From: Actinoplanes flavus
Lineage (GTDB): Bacteria; Actinomycetota; Actinomycetes; Mycobacteriales; Micromonosporaceae
Reading direction: 5' to 3'
NCBI RefSeq assembly: GCF_017592555.1
Contig: NZ_JAGFNS010000004.1
Coordinates: 293,481 to 357,480, forward strand
DNA: 64,000 bases
Shown: one piece after another, positions 1 to 7,525 of the stretch
Layout: every line of letters starts with the position of its first letter
Numbering within the stretch: position 1 is the first letter of the stretch
Program-made: the position numbers and the translations under genes
Notes under the pieces: generated by a model
Databases searched by the model: none
What the model saw: the letters and a program-made list of their open reading frames with translations, nothing else
What the model was told of the DNA's origin: nothing

Positions 1-558
1 CGCGGCCGAATCCAGGAAACGGGTGACGGTGTCCGTCCAGCTCTGGCGGGCCGCGTCGGCGGACTCGGGAGAGGGCAGGCCCGTCGCCGTGGCCACCAGC
101 GCCGCCTTGCCGTTCGGTTTGGGCTCGCTGGTGACGGCGACCGCCGTACCGTCCAGGGTCTTGACCCGCCAGGTGATCCGCCGCTCGGTGCCGCTCACCC
201 GGGGTGGGGCGGCGAGGAGCCCGGCGGTGTACGGGTCCGCCGCAGCGAACCCGGTCCACGCGTCCATCAACGCGGCCATGCCGAGACGGGTGGACCGGCT
301 CACGCTCACCTCGAACGTGCCGTCCGCGCGCTCGCCGGGCCGCCGTCGGCCGATGTACTGCTCGTACGCCACCGTCACCGATTGCGCCCACCAGCCGGGC
401 GAGTCGATTCCGGTGGCGTCCAGCTCCTTGTGCACCTTCGCCGCGATGGCGCGGTGGCACAGGTCCTCCGCGCCGATGCCAGCCATGAACGTCAGCCAGC
501 CGTCCCAGCTGCGGCCCGTGGCGGTTTCGATCGGCTTGATCCGGGCGTTCGTCGCCAT
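1..558 (-). CDS. DUF4287/AHSA1-like protein (3' end outside window)
   Basis: The reading frame runs leftward from an ATG at 558 and is still open at base 1, giving 186 visible codons. The N-terminal ~90 residues (ATGRSWDGWLTFM, then PGWWAQSVTVAYEQYIGRR) resemble the DUF4287 module. The remainder (TWRVKTLDG, EPKPNGKAALV, WTDTVTRFL) resembles the end of an AHSA1/SRPBCC activator-of-Hsp90-like fold. This two-part arrangement is common in uncharacterised actinobacterial proteins. A plus-strand frame over the same bases lacks such motifs and is judged a shadow. No enzymatic function can be assigned. Confidence 0.75.
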   Translation of the reverse strand, partial: MATNARIKPIETATGRSWDGWLTFMAGIGAEDLCHRAIAAKVHKELDATGIDSPGWWAQSVTVAYEQYIGRRRPGERADGTFEVSVSRSTRLGMAALMDAWTGFAAADPYTAGLLAAPPRVSGTERRITWRVKTLDGTAVAVTSEPKPNGKAALVATATGLPSPESADAARQSWTDTVTRFLDSAA

Positions 559-583
559 CTTGCCATGATGCCAGCCCGGACGG

Positions 584-1027
584 TCACTGACAGTGGCGCT
601 GCACCGGGGCCAGCCATTCGGTCAGGTTCTGGGCCATCGTCTTGTTGACGTCCTCGGGCGTCTTGATGGTCTTGAAGAACGTGGCGTCGGCCGACTTGGT
701 GCGCAGCTGCTCGGCGGCCTTCTTGCCGTCGGTACGCAGTTCGGCGTCCTCGCTGCCCTTCGTGGCGTCGTCGACCGCGGTGGCGAAACTGGCCAGGGCC
801 TGCTGGGCCTTGGCCACCGCCTTGGGGTCGGAGACCGATTCGGTGAGCGCCTTGGCGAACGGCGCCATGTTGGCCCCGTATGCTGCGGCGAGCGCCTGAC
901 ACCCGGACGCGACGCCCGGGGCCACGGCTGGCGCGCTGCCGGCTGGCGCGGCGGTGTCGGCGGCGGTGCCGCATGCCGTCGCGGTGAGCAGGATCCCGCC
1001 GGCGAGCAGGATGATGGCGTTGCGCAT
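584..1027 (-). CDS. small secreted lipoprotein
   Basis: A 147-aa protein starting at ATG 1027, chosen because GGAGG lies about 6 bases upstream; the open frame continues further upstream but only through repetitive DNA. The N-terminus is a lipoprotein signal (RNAIILLAGGILLTATAC), with Cys19 as the probable lipidated residue. A Ala/Pro-rich linker follows, then a charged, probably helical domain ending QRHCQ. It has two further cysteines (43 and 146) that could form a disulfide. It should be anchored outside the membrane. A perfect 14-bp CebR-type palindrome sits 26 bp before the start, suggesting control by a LacI-family sugar repressor. I do not recognise the family. Confidence 0.75.
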   Translation of the reverse strand: MRNAIILLAGGILLTATACGTAADTAAPAGSAPAVAPGVASGCQALAAAYGANMAPFAKALTESVSDPKAVAKAQQALASFATAVDDATKGSEDAELRTDGKKAAEQLRTKSADATFFKTIKTPEDVNKTMAQNLTEWLAPVQRHCQ

Positions 1028-1052
1028 GAAAACCTCCATGGGGATGGGGGAG

Positions 1053-1066
1053 TGGGAGCGCTCCCA
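1053..1066. promoter_or_regulatory. CebR-type (LacI family) operator palindrome
   Basis: TGGGAGCGCTCCCA is a perfect 14-bp palindrome identical to the known Streptomyces CebR box for cello-oligosaccharide control. It lies 26 bp upstream of the lipoprotein start at 1027. The identity of the repressor in this organism is inferred. Confidence 0.7.
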
Positions 1067-1240
1067 TGCCGCGAGCACCATAACCTCTCCATGCGAGGCT
1101 GTCGATTCCTTAAGGCGATCTTCAGGCAGGCCGCGGGCGGAGAGCGGGCGCGGCCATCGACCGACTCCGTTCTCGTCCGGTCGGGCGAATGACAGAAATG
1201 CTATGGCGTGATGTCCACTCCGTACCGATAGCCTGTTGCG

Positions 1241-1543
1241 GTGAGCAGTGACTTCGCGTTCTGGAAGGCCGGTAGCGGCAACCCGGCGGAGATTTACGAC
1301 GCCTTGGCCGAGGGGGTCGCCGACGCGCTCGAGCCGCATCCCGACGTCGCCACCTTTCGGAGCGAGCTTCTCGAGCGCTGGCCCGACCTGGCCGACGTGC
1401 TCGAGCCGGGCGACGGCCCCGGCGATCGGTACGTGCTGCTGACCCTGCCACTGCGGATGCTCAGCTACCTCGACGGCATCTTCGAGCTGGCCGGGAAGTA
1501 CGAGCTGCATGGCTACAGCGGCGTGGCCGGCGAGCCGTTCTGA
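1241..1543 (+). CDS. small hypothetical protein of an actinobacterial family
   Basis: A 100-aa acidic protein with a GTG start, opening SSDFAFWKAGSGNPAEIYDALAEG. The pattern FAFW, IYDAL, then HPDVATFRSELLERWPDL resembles small uncharacterised actinobacterial proteins that begin similarly (DLAVW and A..Y..L). It has no signal peptide or membrane segment. Its last codons (GVAGEPF, stop at 1541-1543) lie inside the first unit of the 75-bp repeat array that follows, so its original C-terminus may have been replaced by repeat sequence. Function unknown. Confidence 0.6.
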   Translation: MSSDFAFWKAGSGNPAEIYDALAEGVADALEPHPDVATFRSELLERWPDLADVLEPGDGPGDRYVLLTLPLRMLSYLDGIFELAGKYELHGYSGVAGEPF

Positions 1544-1885
1544 CCCGGCCTCACCCTCTGGTGTGCGCAGCAGCAGCCAGGCGTCCGTGGGGAAGAGCCG
1601 GCCGGTGAGCCGTTCTGGCCCGGTGTCACCCTTCGGTGTGGTGCAGCAGCGGCCAAGGCGTCCGTGGGGAAGAGTTGGCCGGTGAGTGTCTGACCCGGCC
1701 TCACTCTTCGGTGTGGTGCAGCAGCAGCCAGGCGTCCGTGGGGAAGAGCCGGCTGGCGAGCCGTTCTGACCCGGCAACCAGGCGTCCGTGGGGAGGAGCG
1801 GGCCGGCGAGCCGTTCTGACCCGGCCTCACCCTTCGGTGCGGTGCAGCAGCAGCCAGGCGTCCGCGGGGAAGAGCCGGCCGGCGA
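1525..1885. repeat. 75-bp direct tandem repeat, five units
   Basis: The motif GAGCCGTTCTGACCCGG recurs at 1532, 1607, 1684 (two bases shorter), 1758 and 1808, each followed by CCAGGCGTCCG-GGGGAAGAGC. Spacing is 75, 77, 74 and 50 bp; the last interval has an internal deletion. The rightmost unit is the 3' end of the deazaflavin oxidoreductase gene (codons for FPADAWLLLHRTEG), so the array looks like repeated duplication of that gene end. The leftmost unit supplies the last codons of the gene ending at 1543. Confidence 0.85.
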
Positions 1886-2219
1886 TCGCCCAGGCGGTGC
1901 GGGTGTAGTAGGGGCGCGCCTCGACGGCGTCGATGATCCGGGGATCCGTCATCGGGTGGTCGGCGCCCTTCCAGCGGATCACGCAGCCGCCGGCGGCGAT
2001 CACGTTGCGGACCCAGTTGGTGCCGGCGCCCCACGGCAGGTTGATCACGAAGCCGTCCGGGGTGGTGGTGATGGCGATCGGCACCCGCAGGTCGCGGCCG
2101 CTCTTACGGCCCCGGTGATGCACCACCGCCCAGAGTGGAATGAGGCGCCGGCCGGCGAGCACCCGGACGGCGGGAGCGGTGGCACGCGCGAAACGCCAGG
2201 ACGTCGTAGAGGTCGTCAT
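1827..2219 (-). CDS. deazaflavin (F420)-dependent nitroreductase-family protein
   Basis: A 130-aa single-domain protein of the Ddn/TIGR00026 family (split beta-barrel, F420H2-dependent quinone or nitro reductase). Supporting segments are LIPLWAVVHHRGRKSGRDLRVP, the family's phosphate-binding GRKSG motif, and WGAGTNWVRNVIAAGG. Length is normal for the family. It probably acts in the cytoplasm or at the inner membrane face, reducing quinones or electrophiles with F420H2; substrate unknown. Its 3' end is the apparent source of the adjacent 75-bp repeats. Confidence 0.85.
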   Translation of the reverse strand: MTTSTTSWRFARATAPAVRVLAGRRLIPLWAVVHHRGRKSGRDLRVPIAITTTPDGFVINLPWGAGTNWVRNVIAAGGCVIRWKGADHPMTDPRIIDAVEARPYYTRTAWAIAGRLFPADAWLLLHRTEG

Positions 2220-2268
2220 GTCGTTGATCGTCCGCCGCGGAAGGGTGGTTTCGCGTCCCGGTGACCCG

Positions 2269-3306
2269 TCAGCCGGGATGACGGAATTCCGTCATGCGTA
2301 GCGCGTAGGCGACCGCGTCGGTGCGGCCGCGGGCGCCGATCTTGCGGTAGAGGTTGGCGAGATGGCGTTCCACGGTGTGCACCGCGATGCCCAGTTGCCC
2401 GGCGATCTCCGGGTTCGAGTCACCCGCCGCCAGCAGTCGTAACACGTCGGTCTCGCGGGGCGTCAGAGTGGCGGGAACGGTGGACGGGCGATGGATCCGG
2501 CCATGCGTCACGAAATCGGTGACCAGTTTCAGGTCGGCCGCCGGGTTCTCGACGAACAGCGTCGGGGTGGATCCGGGCAGTTCCACCAGCCGGGCGTCCG
2601 GCAGGGCCGCGGTCATCCGGCGGGCCACCTCGACCGGAATCTGCTCGGCACTCTGCCGGTGCAGGACCAGGGTGGGCGCCCGGACCCGGGCCAGTTCCGC
2701 GGTCACGTCGATCTGCCGGGCCGCCTCGAACCAGGCCTTCGCGACGGGCGCGCTGGTGGCCGTACGAAATGCCTCTGCCGTGAAACGGCCGGAAGGCGCG
2801 GCATCCCAGCCGAGCCAGGCCGTGGCCGCGGCGTCCGCGAACAGGCTCCAGTCCTGCTCGACCAGCGACAACAGCGCCTGGGTCTGCGCCGGGAGCATCG
2901 CCTCCCGCATGCGTGGCGCCCCGCCGAACAGCACCAGCCGCTCGACCCGCTCGGGTTCGCGGGCGGCGAACGCGATCGCGGTCGCCACCGAGTGGTAGTA
3001 GCCGAGCAGGGTGGCCCGCCGGATGCCCGTGTGATCGAGGACGGCCCGCAGATCCCGTAGGTGCGCGCCGACGCCGAGATCGTCGAGGTCGACGCGGCGG
3101 TCGGAACTGCCGGTGCCGCGACCGTCGTAGAGGACGACGGTCAGGTGCTTGGCCAGGCCGAGGTAGGCGGCCCGCACCGCCGGGATGCGCCACTGGGCGA
3201 GAATGTTGCTCAGCGACGGCATCCAGACAAGTGCGGGCCCCTGCCCGAAGACCTGAAAACCCAACGTCACACCATCATCGGTACGGGCGAAGCGCAGGTC
3301 CTCCAC
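2269..3306 (-). CDS. alpha/beta-hydrolase-like LuxR regulator lacking catalytic residues
   Basis: A 345-aa protein. Residues 1-270 have an alpha/beta-hydrolase fold (VVLYDGRGTGSSDR near 57-70, then RATLLGYYHSVATAIAFAA). Residues ~280-338 form a LuxR/GerE HTH (LTPRETDVLRLLAAG, then IAVHTVERHLANLYRKIGA). The nucleophile elbow, normally G-x-S-x-G, reads G-Y-Y-H-S at 102-106. The usual catalytic His region reads PGSTPTLF (~244-251) with no His. It is therefore probably a ligand-sensing transcription factor using a dead hydrolase fold. No obvious target is adjacent. Confidence 0.85.
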   Translation of the reverse strand: MEDLRFARTDDGVTLGFQVFGQGPALVWMPSLSNILAQWRIPAVRAAYLGLAKHLTVVLYDGRGTGSSDRRVDLDDLGVGAHLRDLRAVLDHTGIRRATLLGYYHSVATAIAFAAREPERVERLVLFGGAPRMREAMLPAQTQALLSLVEQDWSLFADAAATAWLGWDAAPSGRFTAEAFRTATSAPVAKAWFEAARQIDVTAELARVRAPTLVLHRQSAEQIPVEVARRMTAALPDARLVELPGSTPTLFVENPAADLKLVTDFVTHGRIHRPSTVPATLTPRETDVLRLLAAGDSNPEIAGQLGIAVHTVERHLANLYRKIGARGRTDAVAYALRMTEFRHPG

Positions 3307-3316
3307 GCGCTCAGTA

Positions 3317-3661
3317 TCACTCGCCGTCCACGCGAGCCTGAATGGACTCGGCGATCCGCTTGATGCGCTGGAGCCGGGCGTCCCATGCCGATCCGACCGC
3401 CGCGAGCTGCGCCACGGCCCTGGCGAGCTGGACGTCGTCCACCCGGTATCGCCGCTCCCGGCCCTCGGCGATGCCGTGGACCAGCCCGGCCCGGTCGAGG
3501 ACGGCCAGATGTTTGGCGACCGCCTGGCGGGTGACCGGAATTCGCCGGCTCAGCGTCGTCGCGGTGCCGGCGCCGTCGGCCAGCAGCAGGTCGAGCATCC
3601 GGCGGCGGGTGGGGTCACCGATCGCCGCCCACAGGTCGTCGTCGACGGTCGCGGTGCTCAC
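3317..3661 (-). CDS. ArsR-family transcriptional regulator
   Basis: A 114-aa winged-helix repressor (DLWAAIGDPTRRRMLDLLL, then IPVTRQAVAKHLAVLDRAGLV and EGRERRYRVDD), typical of the ArsR subgroup paired with SRPBCC proteins. There is no metal-binding Cys cluster, so it is not a metalloregulator. Its start overlaps the stop of the upstream SRPBCC gene by four bases (3658-3661), implying translational coupling. Two GCAACC-x3-GGTTGC palindromes before the operon are likely autoregulatory sites. Confidence 0.9.
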   Translation of the reverse strand: MSTATVDDDLWAAIGDPTRRRMLDLLLADGAGTATTLSRRIPVTRQAVAKHLAVLDRAGLVHGIAEGRERRYRVDDVQLARAVAQLAAVGSAWDARLQRIKRIAESIQARVDGE

Positions 3662-4119
3662 GGACTCACCCGCAGCGTGGCGACGTAGGGGGCGATCCGC
3701 GGCAGGAAGTGGCTCCAGCCGGAGACGTGGTCGTCGTACTCGTGCTGGAGGACGGCCTCCGACCAGCCCATCTCCCGGAAGCCGGTCTCGGTCATCCGCA
3801 GCAGGGTGCCGTCGCCGGAGGCGGTCAGGTCGAAGGTGACCAGCAGTGAGTTGCCGGCCGTGGCGGTCTCGCCGGCCGGGTGGATCCAGCGGAACGAGAA
3901 CAGTTCCGGCGGCCGGGCGTCGACGACGGTGAACTGGACGGTCGTCCCGCCGGCGTTGCAGTCACCGAAGACGATGTGCCCGGTGGACCCCGGCGCCGGG
4001 TCGTAGCGGGCGTCGTCGGGCCACCACTGCTTGAGGTGATTCGGGCTGCTCACCACGTCGAAGACGATCTCGGGCGCGGCCTCGATGAAGATCTCGCGTT
4101 CGATGGTTCCGTACTCCAT
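3658..4119 (-). CDS. SRPBCC/AHSA1-family protein
   Basis: A 153-aa protein beginning MEYGTIEREIFIEAAPEIVFDVV. The ATG at 4119 is preferred over an upstream in-frame ATG because AGGAGG precedes it closely. The START/AHSA1 fold is shown by PNHLKQWWPDDARYDP, FSFRWIHPAGE, LLRMTETGF and the terminal W-x-HFLPRI. Such proteins bind hydrophobic ligands in a deep cavity and are often encoded with an ArsR repressor, as here. Ligand unknown. Confidence 0.88.
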   Translation of the reverse strand: MEYGTIEREIFIEAAPEIVFDVVSSPNHLKQWWPDDARYDPAPGSTGHIVFGDCNAGGTTVQFTVVDARPPELFSFRWIHPAGETATAGNSLLVTFDLTASGDGTLLRMTETGFREMGWSEAVLQHEYDDHVSGWSHFLPRIAPYVATLRVSP

Positions 4120-4130
4120 GACATCCTCCT

Positions 4131-4145
4131 GCAACCATTGGTTGC
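4131..4145. promoter_or_regulatory. palindromic operator, proximal copy
   Basis: GCAACCATTGGTTGC is a perfect inverted repeat with a 3-base centre. It lies directly upstream of the SRPBCC-ArsR start codon and overlaps the RBS region. Probable ArsR site. Confidence 0.6.
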
Positions 4146-4153
4146 GTGTCACG

Positions 4154-5461
4154 CTACTCCCGGCCGAGTGAACTCGCAACCGATGGTTGCGCTTCGCGGA
4201 CCGTGCGGCGGGCGTCGCGCCAGGTGATCAGCGCGGTACGCCAGCGGGGCGAGACGACCGGCGACCCCCGGCGCCGGGCCCGGAGGTGCGCGATGAGCCA
4301 AGGCGGCGCGGCGGCCTGCTCGATCGCCGCGCTCTTGGTGAGGAGGGTGCCGGTCCGCAGCGCGTGACGGCCCCGGGCCATCGAGGTGAGACCGAGGTCG
4401 GCGATGACCGGATCGCACCACAGCCACGGCCGGCGTGCCGCCCACGCCCAGTAGCCGGTCAGCTCGTCGCGCGCGGCGGCCCGTACCGCGTCGTCGGACA
4501 TCGGCGGGAACACCTCCCGCGGCGGCCGGCCGAAGACCGTGAACCCGTGGCGTACCAGCTCCGCCCTGGTGATCCCGGACAGGACGCGCCGGACCGACAG
4601 CCCGTGGGTCCAGGTCGGATGCCGCACGTCCACGGCGGTGAGCCGCTCCACGTCGACGTAGACACACCCGAGGTTCGTGCCGCCGAAGGCCGCGTCGACC
4701 TGCCGGTGCAGGGCGGTGAGCGCCGCATCGCGCGCATCGGTCACCGGCCCGTCGACCGCGGCGACCAGATCCAGGTCGCTGACGCCGGGCCGGTAGTCGC
4801 CGGTCGCCAGCGATCCCGCCACGTACAGGCCGGTGACCCAGTCCAGCCGGGCCAGCAGCCGCCCGAATTCCGCCAGCGCGGGAACCTCGCTGATCGCGGC
4901 GGCCACCTGCCCGGGCGGGGGAATGGCGTCGACCCGTAGCCGAGGGGTTCCGGCCGGAATCAGGGCGCGTCGCCGGTGATAGTCGCTCAGCCGCCGGGCC
5001 ACCGTCTCCGGGGAGTCGTCCGGGCGGCGGATCGCCTCGCCGCCGCAGCCGGGACAGACCTCGAACCGCCCGGGCCGCCCGCACGCCCGGCACATTCGGC
5101 TGCTCGTCAGGCGGTCCGTGGCCGTGGCGTCGTCCAGGATCAGCTCGACTACGTGGCAGCCCATCGCCAGCAGCGCGCCGAGGACCGGCGGGCTGGGCGA
5201 CTCGGTCCAGTAAACGAATCCGGCGGCGGTGTCCGGTTCGTGCAGGCGGCGTGTCAGGGCGCCGGCCATCTGCTCCTCGGACGGCGTACCGGTCATGAAG
5301 CGGGTGGCCTCACGCGCGGAGACGCAGACCGACCCGCGACGGCTTGCCAGCACATCGGCGGTCTCCGCGGTGGCCGCGCCGGGTGGTCCGAAAAGCGCGA
5401 ACCCGGTGGCCGCGCCGGGTGGTCCGAAGGGCGCGAATCCGGTTGCCGGCGGTTGATGCAT
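4154..5461 (-). CDS. degenerate adenylate kinase fused to a nucleotidyltransferase
   Basis: A 435-aa protein. Residues ~20-165 follow adenylate kinase: GPPGAATAETA where GPPGAGKGTQA is expected (P-loop Lys missing), GFVYWTESP replacing GFILDGFPR, and a LID-type zinc knuckle with Cys124, 127, 136 and 139 leading into DDSPETVARRLSDY. Residues ~205-300 are a Pol-beta-type nucleotidyltransferase (VAGSLATGDYRPGVSDLDL, metal-binding Asp229 and Asp231). A 12-residue unit carrying GPPGAAT is duplicated at the N-terminus through a 36-bp DNA repeat. Only 17 bp separate this start from the divergent gene, so a start at Met56 (5296) is possible, but it would cut into the kinase homology. Confidence 0.75.
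   Translation of the reverse strand: MHQPPATGFAPFGPPGAATGFALFGPPGAATAETADVLASRRGSVCVSAREATRFMTGTPSEEQMAGALTRRLHEPDTAAGFVYWTESPSPPVLGALLAMGCHVVELILDDATATDRLTSSRMCRACGRPGRFEVCPGCGGEAIRRPDDSPETVARRLSDYHRRRALIPAGTPRLRVDAIPPPGQVAAAISEVPALAEFGRLLARLDWVTGLYVAGSLATGDYRPGVSDLDLVAAVDGPVTDARDAALTALHRQVDAAFGGTNLGCVYVDVERLTAVDVRHPTWTHGLSVRRVLSGITRAELVRHGFTVFGRPPREVFPPMSDDAVRAAARDELTGYWAWAARRPWLWCDPVIADLGLTSMARGRHALRTGTLLTKSAAIEQAAAPPWLIAHLRARRRGSPVVSPRWRTALITWRDARRTVREAQPSVASSLGRE
4176..4190. promoter_or_regulatory. palindromic operator, distal copy inside a coding region
   Basis: GCAACCGATGGTTGC has the same arms as the proximal site, 45 bp away centre to centre. It falls in the last codons of the upstream nucleotidyltransferase gene, so the site and the C-terminus of that protein share DNA. 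Confidence 0.6.
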
Positions 5462-5478
5462 GCCCCGATGATGCCGGA

Positions 5479-6258
5479 ATGGTCGATGACGAGGTGTTCG
5501 CGGGCGGCGTCAACCAGGTGGTGCGGGTCGGTGACACGGTGTACCGGCCGACCGGGCCGTGGTCGCCGCGGGTCCACGACCTGCTGCGACATCTCGCCGA
5601 TGGCGGATTCTCGGGCGCTCCACGGGTTCATGCGGTGACCGCGGACGGGTTCGAGGTGCTCGACTTCCTGCCGGGGGAGGTGTCCGACTATCCGGCCACG
5701 CCGGCGGCCGCCTCCGAGGAGGCCCTGATCAGCGCGGCGGAGCTGTTGCGCTCCTATCACGACGCCACCGCGGTGTACGCCCGGACGGCGCCGCGAGCGG
5801 GCTGGCAGGAACCGGTCGTCGAGCCGGTCGAGGTCATCTGTCACGGCGATTTCGCGCCGCACAACTGCGTTCTCGCCGGCAACCGGGTGACCGGCATGAT
5901 CGATTTCGACCATGCCCGTCCCGGGCCCCGGATGTGGGACGTCGCCTACGCGGCCTACCGGTGGGTGCCGCTGACCGCGCCCACCAACGCGGACGGCTTC
6001 GGAACCACCGCCCAGCAGGCGGCCCGCCTGCGGCTGTTCTGCGACCGGTACGGCCTGGGCCGCGCCGACCGCACCCGCCTGATCGACATGGTGGCGGCGC
6101 GGCTGCACGCTCTCGTCGACTTCATGCGCACGCGGGCGGCCGCCGGAGACGAGGCGTTCGCCGGCCATCTCGCCGACGGCCACCATCTTCTCTACCTGGG
6201 TGACGCCGCCTACGTGCGCGAGCGGCGATCGATGCTGGAGGCCGACCTCCGCCGTTGA
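5479..6258 (+). CDS. APH-family phosphotransferase
   Basis: A 259-aa protein starting at ATG 5479 (MVDDEVFAGGVNQVVRVGD). It has the aminoglycoside/choline phosphotransferase signature: catalytic loop VICHGDFAPHNCVL and metal-binding IDFDHARPGPRMWDVAYAAY. It would phosphorylate a small hydroxylated substrate with ATP in the cytoplasm; substrate unknown. It is divergent from the kinase-nucleotidyltransferase gene with a 17-bp gap, so each promoter may overlap the other gene or the transcripts may be nearly leaderless. Confidence 0.85.
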   Translation: MVDDEVFAGGVNQVVRVGDTVYRPTGPWSPRVHDLLRHLADGGFSGAPRVHAVTADGFEVLDFLPGEVSDYPATPAAASEEALISAAELLRSYHDATAVYARTAPRAGWQEPVVEPVEVICHGDFAPHNCVLAGNRVTGMIDFDHARPGPRMWDVAYAAYRWVPLTAPTNADGFGTTAQQAARLRLFCDRYGLGRADRTRLIDMVAARLHALVDFMRTRAAAGDEAFAGHLADGHHLLYLGDAAYVRERRSMLEADLRR

Positions 6259-6260
6259 CC

Positions 6261-6515
6261 GGCGTGACGGAGGACCGGAGTGGGTCGCGCGGCCGGATCG
6301 ACCTGATCAGCGAGGGAGATCGGCTGGGCGTGGCGGGGGACGGGATTGGGTCGGGCGGCTGGATCGACCTGATCAGCGGGGGAGACCGGCTGGGCGTGAC
6401 GGAGGACCGGAGTGGCCGCGGCTGGATCGACCCGATCGGCGGGGGACCCGCTGGGCGTGACGGGAACGGGAGTGGGCCACGCGCCCGGATCGACGGGAAG
6501 ACCGGCCAGTCGATC
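6261..6515. repeat. 66-bp tandem repeat, about four units
   Basis: Units beginning GGCGTGACGG or close variants start at 6261, 6327, 6393 and 6454. Each contains CGGATCGACCTGATCAGCG or a variant. They fill most of the 315-bp convergent gap between the phosphotransferase stop and the acetylesterase stop. No gene was seen here. Confidence 0.8.
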
Positions 6516-6573
6516 CACAGGTGGCGTGGTGCGTCCCGGAAGCCGGGCCGGTGGGTGCCTCGCCGGAGGAGCG

Positions 6574-7401
6574 TCAGCTCTCCGCGGGACGAGTGGGTGG
6601 CCAGACCAGGACCTCGTCCGGGATTTCGGTGCGGCACAGCGCCCGCGGATCGCGACCGGGGATGCGCCGGCTCGCGGCGACGACCAGGCGGGCGACCTCG
6701 ATCGCGCCATGGGCCTGGAAGTGGGTGTTGTCGGCGACCCCGTCCGGGTAGTGGGGTGACTCGCCCGCGTCCAGCCACAGGAAGTGGTCCTTGGTCGCCT
6801 CCGGGCCCAGCTCTCCCCACAGGGCGAACGACAGGTCGGTCAGGTCGATCAGCGGGGTACGGGTGGTGGTGGCGAGATCCCGCATGGCGGCCGGGTATTC
6901 GCCGTGGGACAGGTACGGCGTCCCCTCCGCGGTGAACCGGCGCCGTTCCACCGGGGTGACCAGGATCGGGGTGGCCCGGGCCGCGCGTGCCCCGTCCAGG
7001 TAGAGCCGCAGGTGGTCCTGGAAGGTGGTCCACGGCTCGGTGTACCTGGCCGGATCCGCCGTCTTGGAGTCGTTGTGACCGAACGAGACGAGCAGGACGT
7101 CGCCCGGGCCGATCGCGGCGAGGATGCGGTCCAGCCGTCCCAGGTCCACGAAGCTCTTCGAGCTGGCGCCGGAGAGCGCCTCGTTCACCACCCGGATGTC
7201 GTAACGCAGGAACACCGGCAGGGCCTGGCCCCAGCCGGCCCGGGGGTGGTCGGCGACCGCATAGGTCGCGGCCGTCGAGTCGCCGGCCACGAACACGGTG
7301 GGGCGCGGGCGCCCGGCGGCGGCCGGTGCGGCGAGTCCGAGGGCGCCGGTGATCGCGCCGCCTGCGGTGGCGCGGAGCAACGTTCTGCGATCGATCGTCA
7401 T
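6574..7401 (-). CDS. secreted rhamnogalacturonan acetylesterase-like SGNH hydrolase (CE12)
   Basis: A 275-aa protein from ATG 7401 with a Tat signal (DRRTLLRATAGGAITGALGLAAPAAA). SGNH blocks are present: block I VFVAGDSTAA (Ser42), LLVSFGHNDS and the C-terminal DNTHF supplying Asp and His. Similarity is closest to RhgT-type pectin acetylesterases, which deacetylate rhamnogalacturonan outside the cell. A LacI-type pseudo-palindrome lies 33 bp upstream of the start. Alone here, it would help plant polysaccharide use. Confidence 0.85.
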   Translation of the reverse strand: MTIDRRTLLRATAGGAITGALGLAAPAAAGRPRPTVFVAGDSTAATYAVADHPRAGWGQALPVFLRYDIRVVNEALSGASSKSFVDLGRLDRILAAIGPGDVLLVSFGHNDSKTADPARYTEPWTTFQDHLRLYLDGARAARATPILVTPVERRRFTAEGTPYLSHGEYPAAMRDLATTTRTPLIDLTDLSFALWGELGPEATKDHFLWLDAGESPHYPDGVADNTHFQAHGAIEVARLVVAASRRIPGRDPRALCRTEIPDEVLVWPPTRPAES

Positions 7402-7433
7402 GGCGCCACATTCAATCAACCACAATCGATCTA

Positions 7434-7448
7434 GGCAAGCGCTTTCCC
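7434..7448. promoter_or_regulatory. probable LacI-family operator
   Basis: GGCAAGCGCTTTCCC is centred on the palindrome AAGCGCTT, 33 bp upstream of the acetylesterase start. It resembles actinobacterial LacI-family operators of carbohydrate genes. The regulator is unknown. Confidence 0.5.
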
Positions 7449-7525
7449 GCAGGTCGAAGCTATGAATATGCGGGGGTCGAGGGCCGGGGCAGCGGCTGTG
7501 CGCCGAATTTGGCAAGATCCGCCGG

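Noticed and set aside
1028..1777. N-terminal extension of the lipoprotein reading frame
   Set aside because: The upstream part is translated from the 75-bp repeats and the antisense of another gene; a signal peptide and RBS define the start at 1027.
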